Below are positions 19,676 to 28,122 of a stretch of DNA of 64,000 bases, in pieces. The notes below the pieces were generated by a model, which was given only the letters and a program-made list of their open reading frames with translations, ran no database searches and was not told the origin of the DNA. How positions within the stretch are numbered: the stretch's first letter is position 1; each line of letters starts with the position of its first letter. Location of the stretch: contig NZ_CP127162.1 in assembly GCF_030263935.1 (NCBI RefSeq), positions 4,864,001 to 4,928,000 on the forward strand. Direction: 5' to 3'. The stretch comes from Paenibacillus polygoni. Lineage in GTDB: Bacteria; Bacillota; Bacilli; Paenibacillales; Paenibacillaceae. The position numbers were made by a program, and so were the translations under genes.

Positions 19676-20635
19676 CTACCCATATGTAACACATGGCAAA
19701 TGTTCACCAATACTGCAAATAATAATTTTTTCACGTTCATAATCTATATGGAAATATATTCTATTATTATAGGCAGCGCCTTTTATATGATAACTGACGA
19801 TTATAGTTTTACCAAATGGAGTTCTAAATGTATGCTGTTTTTCATATGTTCGGAGTGTTGATTCGCTTTCAGGTGATGTATTTGGAAGATCACGATAATC
19901 AAAACCTTTCCAATCCCAACTTGAAAAATAATGTTCTAGAATTAATATTTTTTTTATTGACTCAACTAATAATATTCGTTCAACTTTTAAAATTTGCTTT
20001 TTCACATTATCACAAAAGACTAAAGTCGGAAATAAAATCTCTTTTTTTTCCCATAATTCAATGTTATGCCTTATATTTAGTGCATCCTGTCTGTTTAAAT
20101 AATCAATAATGTCTCTAATCTCTACCTCTAATACATGCTCAGGTGTGGAGAGATGATATATAGTAGCATCTTCAGTAATATAGTTTGCATCAATATCTAG
20201 AAAGCAATGCAGACCAACAATAGTAGATTCAGAAAATTTTTTCGATAGAAAGCTTAATGCAATATGTTGCTCTTTATAACATTTCAGCAACGATTGTGAC
20301 TTGTCGCCATTATTTAATATAAAGTCTCCTTCTTGAATATCATTAGTACAAATCACTTCTGATTTGTTCAATATACTAAGAAATAATTGATACTCGCTTC
20401 TTAAATCTGGATTAGCTTTGATTTCATTCCGCCAATGATAAATATAATATCCTTTAGATAATTCAATATTATTAAAATCTATTTCCTCAGGTATTAATAT
20501 ACTACCCGATATCCCTTGATTTATAGCACTTTTAATTGTATTAATAAGTCCTCTCATTTTAATTATAGATTGATATTTATCTTTCGATAGTTCTATTGAG
20601 GATAACTCATTTAGTAACATCCGCGCATTACCCAT
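19676..20635 (-). CDS. Unknown third protein of the DUF262/ATPase operon
   Basis: 319 residues, no family recognised. The N-terminal two thirds is mixed helix and strand (contains HWRNEIKANPDLRSEYQLFL). The last ~50 residues (TPFGKTIIVSYHIKG, NRIYFHIDYEREKIIICSIG, EHLP) read like a compact basic beta domain, reminiscent of the toxin-like RIYF...IGEHL ends of small effector proteins; a RelE-like fold is a guess. It starts at the base next to the stop of the ATPase gene, so the two are translationally linked. Strongly AT-rich. Could be the effector of the module. Confidence 0.6.
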   Translation of the reverse strand: MGNARMLLNELSSIELSKDKYQSIIKMRGLINTIKSAINQGISGSILIPEEIDFNNIELSKGYYIYHWRNEIKANPDLRSEYQLFLSILNKSEVICTNDIQEGDFILNNGDKSQSLLKCYKEQHIALSFLSKKFSESTIVGLHCFLDIDANYITEDATIYHLSTPEHVLEVEIRDIIDYLNRQDALNIRHNIELWEKKEILFPTLVFCDNVKKQILKVERILLVESIKKILILEHYFSSWDWKGFDYRDLPNTSPESESTLRTYEKQHTFRTPFGKTIIVSYHIKGAAYNNRIYFHIDYEREKIIICSIGEHLPCVTYG

Positions 20636-21730
20636 TTAGAACAACTCCTCAATTGCCTTATCCCACTCGTCAAAAAAACCATCAGGCCAATATGTTAACC
20701 TTCCATCTCTCTTAATTTCGGGGGTATGAACAACATGGGTAATATCGTTTGATAAGACCCTCTCAAAAAACATGATATTAACATCATTGTTATTAATTTG
20801 TTCGTTTTTAATCGACAATCTAATTCCATTCAAGACATGATCACTATGCGTCTCAACAATAACTTGAATTCCACCCGCTGCAGCTAATGAAATCAATTCG
20901 CCCATTTTCCTTTGTCCTGCTGGGTGTAAGTGAGCTTCTGGATTTTCTATGATTACAATGTCATTTTTCCTGGCCTTTAGTAAAGAAAGTATAACAGGTA
21001 ACACATATGTTATTCCAAACCCTACATTAGCTGGCCTATAAAAATTGCTAACCTCGGTTTCATTTATTCTAAAACGATATTTCAATGAAACCAGTTCTGT
21101 GTTTAGATGCTTATCTACATCAAGTTGTGTGTTAGGTACAATTAAATTGAACCACCCATGTAGCTGATTCTTCAGATATTTTTCCGGTATATGGTTTAAT
21201 ATAAGCTCTTCATTTTGAACTTCATCTAGTGAAAATTCCGATAAATATTGAATTGAATATTCCCCACCGTTACCAAGTTGTCTCCTATGAATAACATTAT
21301 AATCAGATTCTGGATACACACTTTTGGGAGCTATTCTAAGTGCACTAATATATTGGATATTATCGATTATTTTAGTAAAACTACCAAGATCACCATTTAT
21401 TTCTTTTATTGGCAAGAAACTTTTATCCAAATGATAGCTATAATTAAAGGTTATATCTTTATCGTCATATCTATAACCTAATTTTATATTTTTTTCATCT
21501 CCGAACTCACAAAGAAGGTCCTTACCGGTACCTAATTCAACCATATCTCCATTTAAAACAAGTCCTTCTGTCAGCATCTTCTGGTGTGCTGCTTGGATAG
21601 GAAGTAGTAAAGATTGTATAAAAGTAGACTTTCCTGTCCCATTGAGACCTGATAATACATTTAGACTCTTTAATTTGAAGGACTGATCTTTAAAACATTT
21701 AAAATTCTTTAGTTCAACTCTCTCTATCAT
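20636..21730 (-). CDS. AAA ATPase with C-terminal DUF3696 (RecF/OLD-like)
   Basis: 364 residues. Walker A GLNGTGKS (28-35), Walker B IVIIENPEAHLHP (258-270), then VETHSDHVLNGIRL (292-304), the ABC/SMC-type order of predicted ATPases of the AAA_15/AAA_21 group. The end GRLTYWPDGFFDEWDKAIEE (343-362) is the DUF3696 signature. Such ATPases are frequent in antiphage modules, where they act with a nuclease or toxin partner. It overlaps the DUF262 gene by 17 bp. Confidence 0.85.
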   Translation of the reverse strand: MIERVELKNFKCFKDQSFKLKSLNVLSGLNGTGKSTFIQSLLLPIQAAHQKMLTEGLVLNGDMVELGTGKDLLCEFGDEKNIKLGYRYDDKDITFNYSYHLDKSFLPIKEINGDLGSFTKIIDNIQYISALRIAPKSVYPESDYNVIHRRQLGNGGEYSIQYLSEFSLDEVQNEELILNHIPEKYLKNQLHGWFNLIVPNTQLDVDKHLNTELVSLKYRFRINETEVSNFYRPANVGFGITYVLPVILSLLKARKNDIVIIENPEAHLHPAGQRKMGELISLAAAGGIQVIVETHSDHVLNGIRLSIKNEQINNNDVNIMFFERVLSNDITHVVHTPEIKRDGRLTYWPDGFFDEWDKAIEELF

Positions 21731-23006
21731 TAATTACTTCCTCCAATATATACCTTATCGTTCTGAATCTTCCTCTAACATATCCTTCAAAACTTCCATT
21801 CAATGAGTCCTCAAAGGATGAGCTAGTACTCAGTTTAGTCATAAATGCATTATCAATCTTGCTTCCTCTATCAATTGCCATTTTAATTTGTTGATCAGTT
21901 AGTTTTGCTAGTTCAACAGACCACGACTCAAATAGTGCTTTATTAATTGGATTTCTTCTCGACTTGTCAAATTGTTTCCTAAATGCAAACATTCCAAATA
22001 TCTTAAATGCCAGCTCCATAGATTTCTTGAATTTAAGCTCTAAATCGATCAATTCATGTGAAGTAAGCTTGTTAAGACGTTTCATACCTTCAATTAGAAA
22101 GTCATCAATACTTCCTTTATACTGCTCCTCGCCTAATAGATAAAAGGAACAAAACCTTAAGACAAATTCCCTATCTAACATACGATCGGTTTTGATACTG
22201 CCATATGTAGCATGTTTAAATTCTTCACTTTCTGCTAATTTCTTTAAAAAAGATGTTGCTTGTCCTTGGTAAAGTGCATGCCTTATTTCTTGCGGCTCTA
22301 ACTTTAATCCCCCTGTATTTATCCGCTTAAATATATTAAATTTCAGATTTTCTGGTGTTCCTGGACTAATGACATAAGCAATAATTTGAGTTTCTTCAAT
22401 TCGTCGTGTATGTGTTCTTGTTAAATCATCAAATCCAAATCCATCTAAATCTCTAAGAAATTCTAGATTCGTGAGACGCATAGATTTATCTACGAAAAAT
22501 TCCTTGATAACAGACAATCTTTGAAGACCGTCAATTATAAGCCAATTTGAATTATTAGAACCATCAAAATAAAAAGCAGGTAAAGGAACTCTCAATAGTA
22601 ACGACTCAATTAGTCGACTCTTTTGTTCCGAATTCCAAAGTCCTGATTTTCGTTGAAAATCAGGAAAAAGGTCAATTTCATCATTTTCCAACCGTTTTAT
22701 TAATAAATCAAAAGTTAGAGTATTCATTGCTATATCTACTTTCGATGGATCAAAGGGTGTCATAGAATTGTTTGAATCATCATTTTCCTCTTCTACATCC
22801 TCCATTTGCACTTGTAGCCCTGCAGCTTCAATGTAATTTACCACATCAGTAATCGATATTAAATTCTCATGCATATTTTTTTCATTAGCATAAAATATAT
22901 CCGCAATAATAGAAAAACTAATTCCTGTGGGTTTACTTTTCTTACGCTGTATTGAACTTACTATTTTATCCAAGTCGTCTTTTAATCTTTTATTTGTTTC
23001 GATCAT
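21714..23006 (-). CDS. DUF262 (ParB/Srx-fold) protein
   Basis: 430 residues. PDFQRKSGLWNSEQKSRLIE (115-134), DGLQR (159-163, the DGQQR-type motif of DUF262) and FKRINTGG (226-233) define the domain. DUF262 occurs in the GmrSD, BrxU and SspE nucleases as the nucleotide-sensing part; no C-terminal DUF1524 HNH motif is visible here. The first ~75 residues form a separate helical domain. GGGGGT precedes the ATG by 8 bp. First gene of a three-gene AT-rich operon. Confidence 0.85.
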   Translation of the reverse strand: MIETNKRLKDDLDKIVSSIQRKKSKPTGISFSIIADIFYANEKNMHENLISITDVVNYIEAAGLQVQMEDVEEENDDSNNSMTPFDPSKVDIAMNTLTFDLLIKRLENDEIDLFPDFQRKSGLWNSEQKSRLIESLLLRVPLPAFYFDGSNNSNWLIIDGLQRLSVIKEFFVDKSMRLTNLEFLRDLDGFGFDDLTRTHTRRIEETQIIAYVISPGTPENLKFNIFKRINTGGLKLEPQEIRHALYQGQATSFLKKLAESEEFKHATYGSIKTDRMLDREFVLRFCSFYLLGEEQYKGSIDDFLIEGMKRLNKLTSHELIDLELKFKKSMELAFKIFGMFAFRKQFDKSRRNPINKALFESWSVELAKLTDQQIKMAIDRGSKIDNAFMTKLSTSSSFEDSLNGSFEGYVRGRFRTIRYILEEVINDRES

Positions 23007-23084
23007 AAAATAATACCCCCATAAATATATTCTTATTGTATATCTTCTATATATTAGGTGAAAATGAAGTTAGGAGGGGAGTTT

Positions 23085-23261
23085 ATGGACAAATATATCA
23101 TCGAAATCTCAATGAGCCCTGATGAAGTTCACATACTTAATCCATATTTTTGGTGTGTTTTAAAACTTCATGAAACAACTTGGGTGAATGATGGCTTCGG
23201 ATGGAGTATTAGCCCAGAAGATGCATGGACTGAAGCAAATAAATACTACCAAAACAAATGA
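23085..23261 (+). CDS. Small protein, unknown, divergent from the DUF262 operon
   Basis: 58 residues from the ATG at 23085, chosen because TTAGGAGGGGAG lies at ideal distance; an upstream ATG at 23064 has none. Contains YFWCVLKLHETTWVNDGFGW and SPEDAWTEANKYY, a Trp-rich pattern seen in small orphan proteins. The divergent position, 78 bp from the DUF262 start, suggests a shared control region. No function can be assigned. Downstream, 23262-23475 shows no gene. Confidence 0.6.
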   Translation: MDKYIIEISMSPDEVHILNPYFWCVLKLHETTWVNDGFGWSISPEDAWTEANKYYQNK

Positions 23262-23475
23262 AAATAATGGTATTTATGATTATATATTAACTCACAAAAT
23301 ATGTGAATTCAAGGCATTAATATTATTCTAAATCACGTCTTATACAGCAATCGTTCACATCTAAGTTTAAAATAAAAAGAACTTCGGTGCTCTCCATTCT
23401 AAGTTAGCTTCATTCCAGAATGTTATCTAAAGAAACCGAATTTCAGCTGTTTTGCTCCACAAGAACATTTTCGCT

Positions 23476-23500
23476 CTACTTATGATACGGTTCCCCACGG
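23476..23500. other. rlmH 3' end, possible island attachment site
   Basis: TATGATACGGTTCCCC (23481-23496) at the end of rlmH is matched in 13 of 16 positions by CATGATAAGGTTCACC at 19499-19514; the two bracket the DUF262/ATPase module. In staphylococci the 3' end of rlmH is the SCC attachment site. No recombinase gene is present here, so this is only a candidate. Confidence 0.25.
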
Positions 23501-23955
23501 TTAATCTTCACCGCACGGTAAATCTGCTCCACAAGCACAAGGCGCATGAGCTGATGCGGTAGAGTCATTCGTCCGAAGCTCAAACGCTGCTGTGCACGTC
23601 GAAGCACCGCATTCGAGAGTCCATTGCTGCCGCCAATTACAAAGACGATATGGCTTGTCCCATAAGTAGCAAGCTTATCGATCTCGGCAGCTAAATCTTC
23701 CGAACTCCACAGCTGACCATCCAGTGCTAATGCAATCACATGGGCATCGCCCTTGATATGACCAAGGATCTTCTCCCCCTCACGGTCCTTCACATTCTGA
23801 ATCTCCGCATCACTCATGTTCTCAGGAGCTTTTTCGTCCGGTACTTCAATCACCTGAAACTTGATATAAGGTGCGAGGCGTTTTGCATACTCCTGAATGC
23901 CCTGTACTAAATATTTCTCTTTTAATTTTCCTACACTAATAATTTGAATAAACAT
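23476..23955 (-). CDS. rlmH: 23S rRNA (pseudouridine1915-N3)-methyltransferase RlmH
   Basis: 159 residues, the full family length. SPOUT fold with [17 protein letters not shown] (SAM-binding knot) and the C-terminal [27 protein letters not shown]. It methylates pseudouridine 1915 in helix 69 of 23S rRNA on the 70S ribosome. Stands on its own between accessory DNA and the htrA region. Confidence 0.97.
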   Translation of the reverse strand: MFIQIISVGKLKEKYLVQGIQEYAKRLAPYIKFQVIEVPDEKAPENMSDAEIQNVKDREGEKILGHIKGDAHVIALALDGQLWSSEDLAAEIDKLATYGTSHIVFVIGGSNGLSNAVLRRAQQRLSFGRMTLPHQLMRLVLVEQIYRAVKINRGEPYHK

Positions 23956-24074
23956 CCTTATGCTTACCTCCTATATAAAACGGCTTTTACCGCTATGTAC
24001 TGACCCTGCTGCTTTCCTCTTTATGCTCCGCTCATCTTCTTAATCCACTTACCATCTACGTTATATATACAAGC

Positions 24075-24099
24075 AAAAAGAGCGCAAACTTCACGCTCT
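24075..24099 (-). terminator. Terminator of CxxH/CxxC gene
   Basis: AGAGCG and CGCTCT arms around CAAACTTCA, followed by TTTTTG on the minus strand; about 45 bp past the stop. Confidence 0.65.
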
Positions 24100-24144
24100 C
24101 CCCATGTTAACTATTCGACTATATCCGTGCGAAGCATGAACCTC

Positions 24145-24312
24145 TTAGACCACTAGGAACTCCGCGTTGTTATCACATTCTGAGCACTTTACCGGCGGGT
24201 CCCAGTCGGAGAATTCGGTTTCTTTCAAATCTACAATATCGGGTGCATCCTCGAATTCATCAACAAACTGGTCAATGGCATGCTCCACATGATCTTTACA
24301 TACGGTGTACAT
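24145..24312 (-). CDS. CxxH/CxxC zinc-ribbon-like small protein
   Basis: 55 residues. It begins MYTVCKDHVEHAIDQFVDEF and ends WDPPVKCSECDNNAEFLVV, giving the CxxH...CxxC pair that names this small family of Bacillales proteins found close to the Wal locus and htrA. The four ligands suggest one bound zinc. AAAGGA lies 12 bp before the ATG. Function unknown. Confidence 0.85.
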   Translation of the reverse strand: MYTVCKDHVEHAIDQFVDEFEDAPDIVDLKETEFSDWDPPVKCSECDNNAEFLVV

Positions 24313-24564
24313 TCACTCAAGCATCCTTTCTGTCTTTACCCTTCTTACGGCTGTGTCCTTATGCTTCAAGGCAAACGCCCTCACATATGGACATGCTCCT
24401 TCTCTTGTTCTACCACACCTGCGCTTGAAAAGAAACCCTTTATCCTTTTTCTCTCCTAACAATGGGGTAGAACAAGACTTTTCCACGTGACTTTTTCTGC
24501 TGCCTATGTGTAGGCTTCCCAGATTGAGTAACCTGCCATGCATGCTCAGAAAATAAAGAGCAAA

Positions 24565-24607
24565 AAATAAAAACGGCTTCCACCTGCCCGGGGAAAACCG
24601 TTTTCGC
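24565..24607 (-). terminator. Terminator of htrA
   Basis: AAAACGGTTTTCC and GGAAGCCGTTTT arms on the minus strand around a GC-rich loop, followed by TTTATTTTTT; 8 bp beyond the stop of htrA. The 24313-24564 stretch otherwise shows no supported gene. Confidence 0.75.
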
Positions 24608-24614
24608 TCTAGTG

Positions 24615-25862
24615 CTATTCATTAGGTTTATCTGTAAGCTTAGCGGAAACTTCCGTCAGCTCCCCATCACGATAAAACTTTATTTTGAGTTCCTCGCCAA
24701 TTTTCTTCTTCTCATACAGGTGCTTACGCAGATCGAGTGTTGATTTAATCTTCTTTCCATCAAACTCCACAATGACGTCATTCATCTTAAGCCCTGCTTC
24801 GTCTGCTGGACCGGATGATTCAAGCACGATCACGCCTTCTTCAACGGAATCAGGCAGCTTCATCTCTTCCCGCTGTTCTTTATCAAGCGGAGCGTAAGGA
24901 CTGGTTAAATCTACGGTGTATACACCAAGATAAGGACGAGATACTTTTCCATCCCCCATCAGATCATCGACAATCGTCATCACATCATGCGTTGGAATTG
25001 CGAACCCTAGCCCTTCCACGCCCGTATCTGCAATCTTCATCGTGTTGATCCCAACCAAATTGCCCTCTAAATCAACCAAGGCACCGCCGCTGTTTCCTTC
25101 ATTAATGGCAGCATCCGTCTGAATAACCGACTGTTCCCAGTCATATATTCCATCCTGATTAATCGAGACCGGAATCTGACGATCAATATAGCTTACAATC
25201 CCTCTTGTCATCGTTCCGCCAAGTCCTAATGGGTTTCCGATAGCAAGTACGGTCTGACCTCGGCGCAGTTTGGTAGAATCTCCGAGCTCCACTGCTGTAT
25301 TAATCCCGCTGCTATCAATGGACAGCACAGCAATATCACTGATTCGGTCTTTACCAATCAGTTCTGCCTCTTTGGATACCCCGTCTACGGTTACAGCTTC
25401 TAGGTTCTCCCCACGATCGACAACATGATGATTAGTCATGATATATGCTTTCTTACCTTCAATTTTAAAAATAACGCCCGACCCTAAAGCTGAATCCGAA
25501 ATTTTAGAACCTTCAACGTCTTTATGGCTCACAATACTTACTACAGCTGGACGCACCTTATCTCCCGCTTGCATGATTTGCGTCTCGTAAGAGTCAGTCC
25601 CTCCGCTCGCATAGGAACTTTGTCCGGCAAAAGCCATTTGTGTATTCCCTGGATATACAATCCACGCAAATAAAGACACAGATACAATGGCACTAATCAC
25701 CGAGCTGATTACAGCAACCTGAATCGTTGAAAAAGTGGAAGATTCCGTATTCTTTACTGTTTTCGGCCACCATCTTTTGCGGCTGACTCTAATTCGATTT
25801 GGAAGATTTCCGGTCCGTTTTGATACTTTGGTGGAATAAAACTCGTCGTCAAACAATCCCAT
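24615..25862 (-). CDS. htrA: HtrA-type membrane serine protease
   Basis: 415 residues: short cytoplasmic N-terminus, one membrane helix (about 48-70), a trypsin-like domain with His in TNHHVV, Asp in DRISDIAVL and Ser in NEGNSGGAL, then one PDZ domain (about 330-410; GPADEAGLKMNDVIVEFDGK). It degrades misfolded exported proteins outside the membrane. In Bacillus the homologue (yyxA/htrC) also follows the wal operon; here a small plus-strand gene lies between. Confidence 0.93.
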   Translation of the reverse strand: MGLFDDEFYSTKVSKRTGNLPNRIRVSRKRWWPKTVKNTESSTFSTIQVAVISSVISAIVSVSLFAWIVYPGNTQMAFAGQSSYASGGTDSYETQIMQAGDKVRPAVVSIVSHKDVEGSKISDSALGSGVIFKIEGKKAYIMTNHHVVDRGENLEAVTVDGVSKEAELIGKDRISDIAVLSIDSSGINTAVELGDSTKLRRGQTVLAIGNPLGLGGTMTRGIVSYIDRQIPVSINQDGIYDWEQSVIQTDAAINEGNSGGALVDLEGNLVGINTMKIADTGVEGLGFAIPTHDVMTIVDDLMGDGKVSRPYLGVYTVDLTSPYAPLDKEQREEMKLPDSVEEGVIVLESSGPADEAGLKMNDVIVEFDGKKIKSTLDLRKHLYEKKKIGEELKIKFYRDGELTEVSAKLTDKPNE

Positions 25863-26327
25863 TGGATTCTCTCCCCTCGTATCACTTGCATCAAGACCGT
25901 TTACTGCCTTAATACGTGCTTATTTCTCAGTTCACATGAATAATGATTTATAAATTGCTACAAGTTTCATATCTTCTCTACTATAGTTAACCCATTTAAA
26001 ACGGAAAAGTTTCGAAAAAAAGGGGAAGTAATCATTCTCTATAACATATATCACCATCATTTTACCGCTTTAAGCGCGGCAACGTAAATGGATTATAAAC
26101 CTCATTTTTTGTCCGAGTAACCGAAAAAACAAGGTCTTTATTCCCAATTTTATACCAAGCTAAAATCCTAAAAAAGCTTCCTTAGCATAGCATGACCCTT
26201 CCTTCTCTAGAAACAGGAAAAAACAGGAATGTTTTTGCCCCTGTCTGACTACAATACAATTAAGAGCTTACTAGAGTCACTGAAAGTTTCATATAAGGGA
26301 AAGCCCAAATCAGAAGGAGGAATCATA

Positions 26328-26534
26328 ATGAATCGTGTATACACAGCTATGGAAGAGGTAGGTCTTGCCGCCAAGTTAGCAGATCTCAAAGAAGAACATT
26401 ACCGCAACACGCTTGCGTTAAGCACCATCATTGAATTGCTCATCGAAAAAAACATCCTTACCCGGGAAGAGGTAGAAAAAAAAGCTGCCGACCTCGACAG
26501 CTTTATGGAGAACTCACCTTATCCCACGGTGTAG
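26328..26534 (+). CDS. Small conserved-looking protein convergent with walJ
   Basis: 68 residues, starting at the ATG at 26328 after AGAAGGAGG. Mostly helical (AAKLADLKEEHYRNTLALST, IIELLIEKNILTREEVEKKA), which could be a helix-bundle adaptor. The last 32 bp overlap the end of walJ on the other strand. The 25863-26327 gap holds its promoter region and that of htrA; a hairpin with ACAGG/CCTGT arms lies at 26215-26246. Function unknown. Confidence 0.65.
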   Translation: MNRVYTAMEEVGLAAKLADLKEEHYRNTLALSTIIELLIEKNILTREEVEKKAADLDSFMENSPYPTV

Positions 26535-27309
26535 GCCGGTCATAATACGTTTCGCAAAGTTGGAATTCGCTATCCTTATAGAAGCATCCTCGTTCTTCCA
26601 TTGCATTTCGTACCGTAAGTTTGGCGAGCTCCATCATATTATGATCACGGCTCAGATGAGCCAAATATACACGTTTTGTAATTCCATTCATCAGTTCGCT
26701 AAGAGCAGCACCTGCAGCTTCATTAGATAGATGACCAAGGTCGCCCATAATCCGTCTCTTGGTATTCCAAGGGTAACGTCCCATTCGCAGCATATCAATA
26801 TCATGATTGGCTTCTAGTACCATGACATCTGCATCTGAGATCGCATCGCGGACTTTATCACTCATATAGCCAAGATCGGTTGCCACACTAAGCTTCTCTT
26901 TACCATCATAGAAAGAATAGCCTACAGGCTCTGCTGCATCATGAGAAATACCAAACGACTCCACGCGAAGTGATTTAAACTCTGTTACCTCTCCGCTCTC
27001 CAAAAATCGTATGTTTTCCTCAGCGATTTTACCAATCGATTTTTGCATTGCTTTCCATGTGTTCGTATTCGCATAGATCGGCAAATTATATTTCCGCGCT
27101 ACCGCACCAAGACCCCGAATATGGTCTGAATGTTCATGTGTAACTAAAATTCCGTCCAGTTGTGAACCCAGCATGTCCCGCTCTAGCATGAGTTCATCGA
27201 TTCGCTTCGCACTGAGTCCTGCATCTATTAATAAAGCCGTATCATCATTACGAACGACTGTCGCATTCCCTGTCGAACCACTCGACAACACGGTAAAACG
27301 TATCCCCAT
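26503..27309 (-). CDS. walJ: MBL-fold hydrolase WalJ (YycJ)
   Basis: 268 residues. TSRG-like SSGSTGNATVV start and THEHSDHIRGL, the metallo-beta-lactamase HxHxDH motif, with LEANHD and LAHLSRDHN supplying further metal ligands. WalJ homologues are predicted 5'-3' DNA exonucleases whose loss disturbs coordination of division and replication. Fifth gene of the Wal operon, 6 bp after walI. Confidence 0.93.
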   Translation of the reverse strand: MGIRFTVLSSGSTGNATVVRNDDTALLIDAGLSAKRIDELMLERDMLGSQLDGILVTHEHSDHIRGLGAVARKYNLPIYANTNTWKAMQKSIGKIAEENIRFLESGEVTEFKSLRVESFGISHDAAEPVGYSFYDGKEKLSVATDLGYMSDKVRDAISDADVMVLEANHDIDMLRMGRYPWNTKRRIMGDLGHLSNEAAGAALSELMNGITKRVYLAHLSRDHNMMELAKLTVRNAMEERGCFYKDSEFQLCETYYDRPTPWDKVSSP

Positions 27310-27315
27310 AACTCA

Positions 27316-28062
27316 TTACTCCTCCGATTTATCTGTCTTCGGACTAATCACCTCTCCGCTGATGCCCTGAACATAATAGGTCTGCCCGCCTTCGAGCACA
27401 AATCTCCACGCAGGGGCTGCCACTTGGCTGTCCGAGTTAAACTCCTCACCATAATATCCAAGCGTGATATCCTGTACGACCGCTTCATTTGGTAAAAAAA
27501 GCTCGACCAGCGTACCAAGCGCCTTGGAAGCCGGAAGCACTTGTTGTTCTTCTTCAAATGTTGACATCTCAATCGGTGATTGCCGGTAAGCTGTAATCTT
27601 TTGATTTGAATAATATAACTCTAAATTCACATGAAAAAGAGGCCATTTCTGCTCCGCAAGCGGATGTAAAATAAATCGGTCTGAAGCATCCAGATTCGCA
27701 AGCGGGTCCAGTTTATACTGATTAATATCTGGAATTGTCTTTTTCAGCGCAGCTGCCATTTCTTTTTCAGAAAACACAAGTTTACTATCAATAGGCTGAT
27801 CAAGCTGTACGATCCCCGCTGCCTTGTCTCCATTAAGATATCGATAGGTCAGCTTTGGCATAACAGGCGTGTCGCTTGGAATGGGCGCAAGAATCTGAAT
27901 CCCCTTCTCCTCCATCAGTCGCTGTGTACTGTCCCCAAGAGAAGTATAGTCAAGATTTGAGCCGGCCGATTCCCGTGCATCCACCCACAACTGATAACCC
28001 AGAACCAGGTTCAGCAGCAGAAAAGCATATATTAATACATTCTTGGCACGGCCAAAGTCCAT
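27316..28062 (-). CDS. walI: Two-component regulatory protein WalI (YycI)
   Basis: 248 residues with one N-terminal membrane helix (about 8-26) and an extracytoplasmic beta-rich domain ending WRFVLEGGQTYYVQGISGEV, typical of YycI. With WalH it forms a membrane complex that restrains WalK in Bacillus. Placed 60 bp after walH. Confidence 0.88.
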   Translation of the reverse strand: MDFGRAKNVLIYAFLLLNLVLGYQLWVDARESAGSNLDYTSLGDSTQRLMEEKGIQILAPIPSDTPVMPKLTYRYLNGDKAAGIVQLDQPIDSKLVFSEKEMAAALKKTIPDINQYKLDPLANLDASDRFILHPLAEQKWPLFHVNLELYYSNQKITAYRQSPIEMSTFEEEQQVLPASKALGTLVELFLPNEAVVQDITLGYYGEEFNSDSQVAAPAWRFVLEGGQTYYVQGISGEVISPKTDKSEE

Positions 28063-28122
28063 CTTTTCACCTCATTTCATTATAGACCACCTGTACAGGC
28101 CAGTCCAAGGGGTAACCACTTT

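Noticed and set aside
24313..24543. Several short frames between the CxxH/CxxC gene and htrA
   Set aside because: Three mutually overlapping frames on both strands, none with a ribosome site or protein-like pattern.
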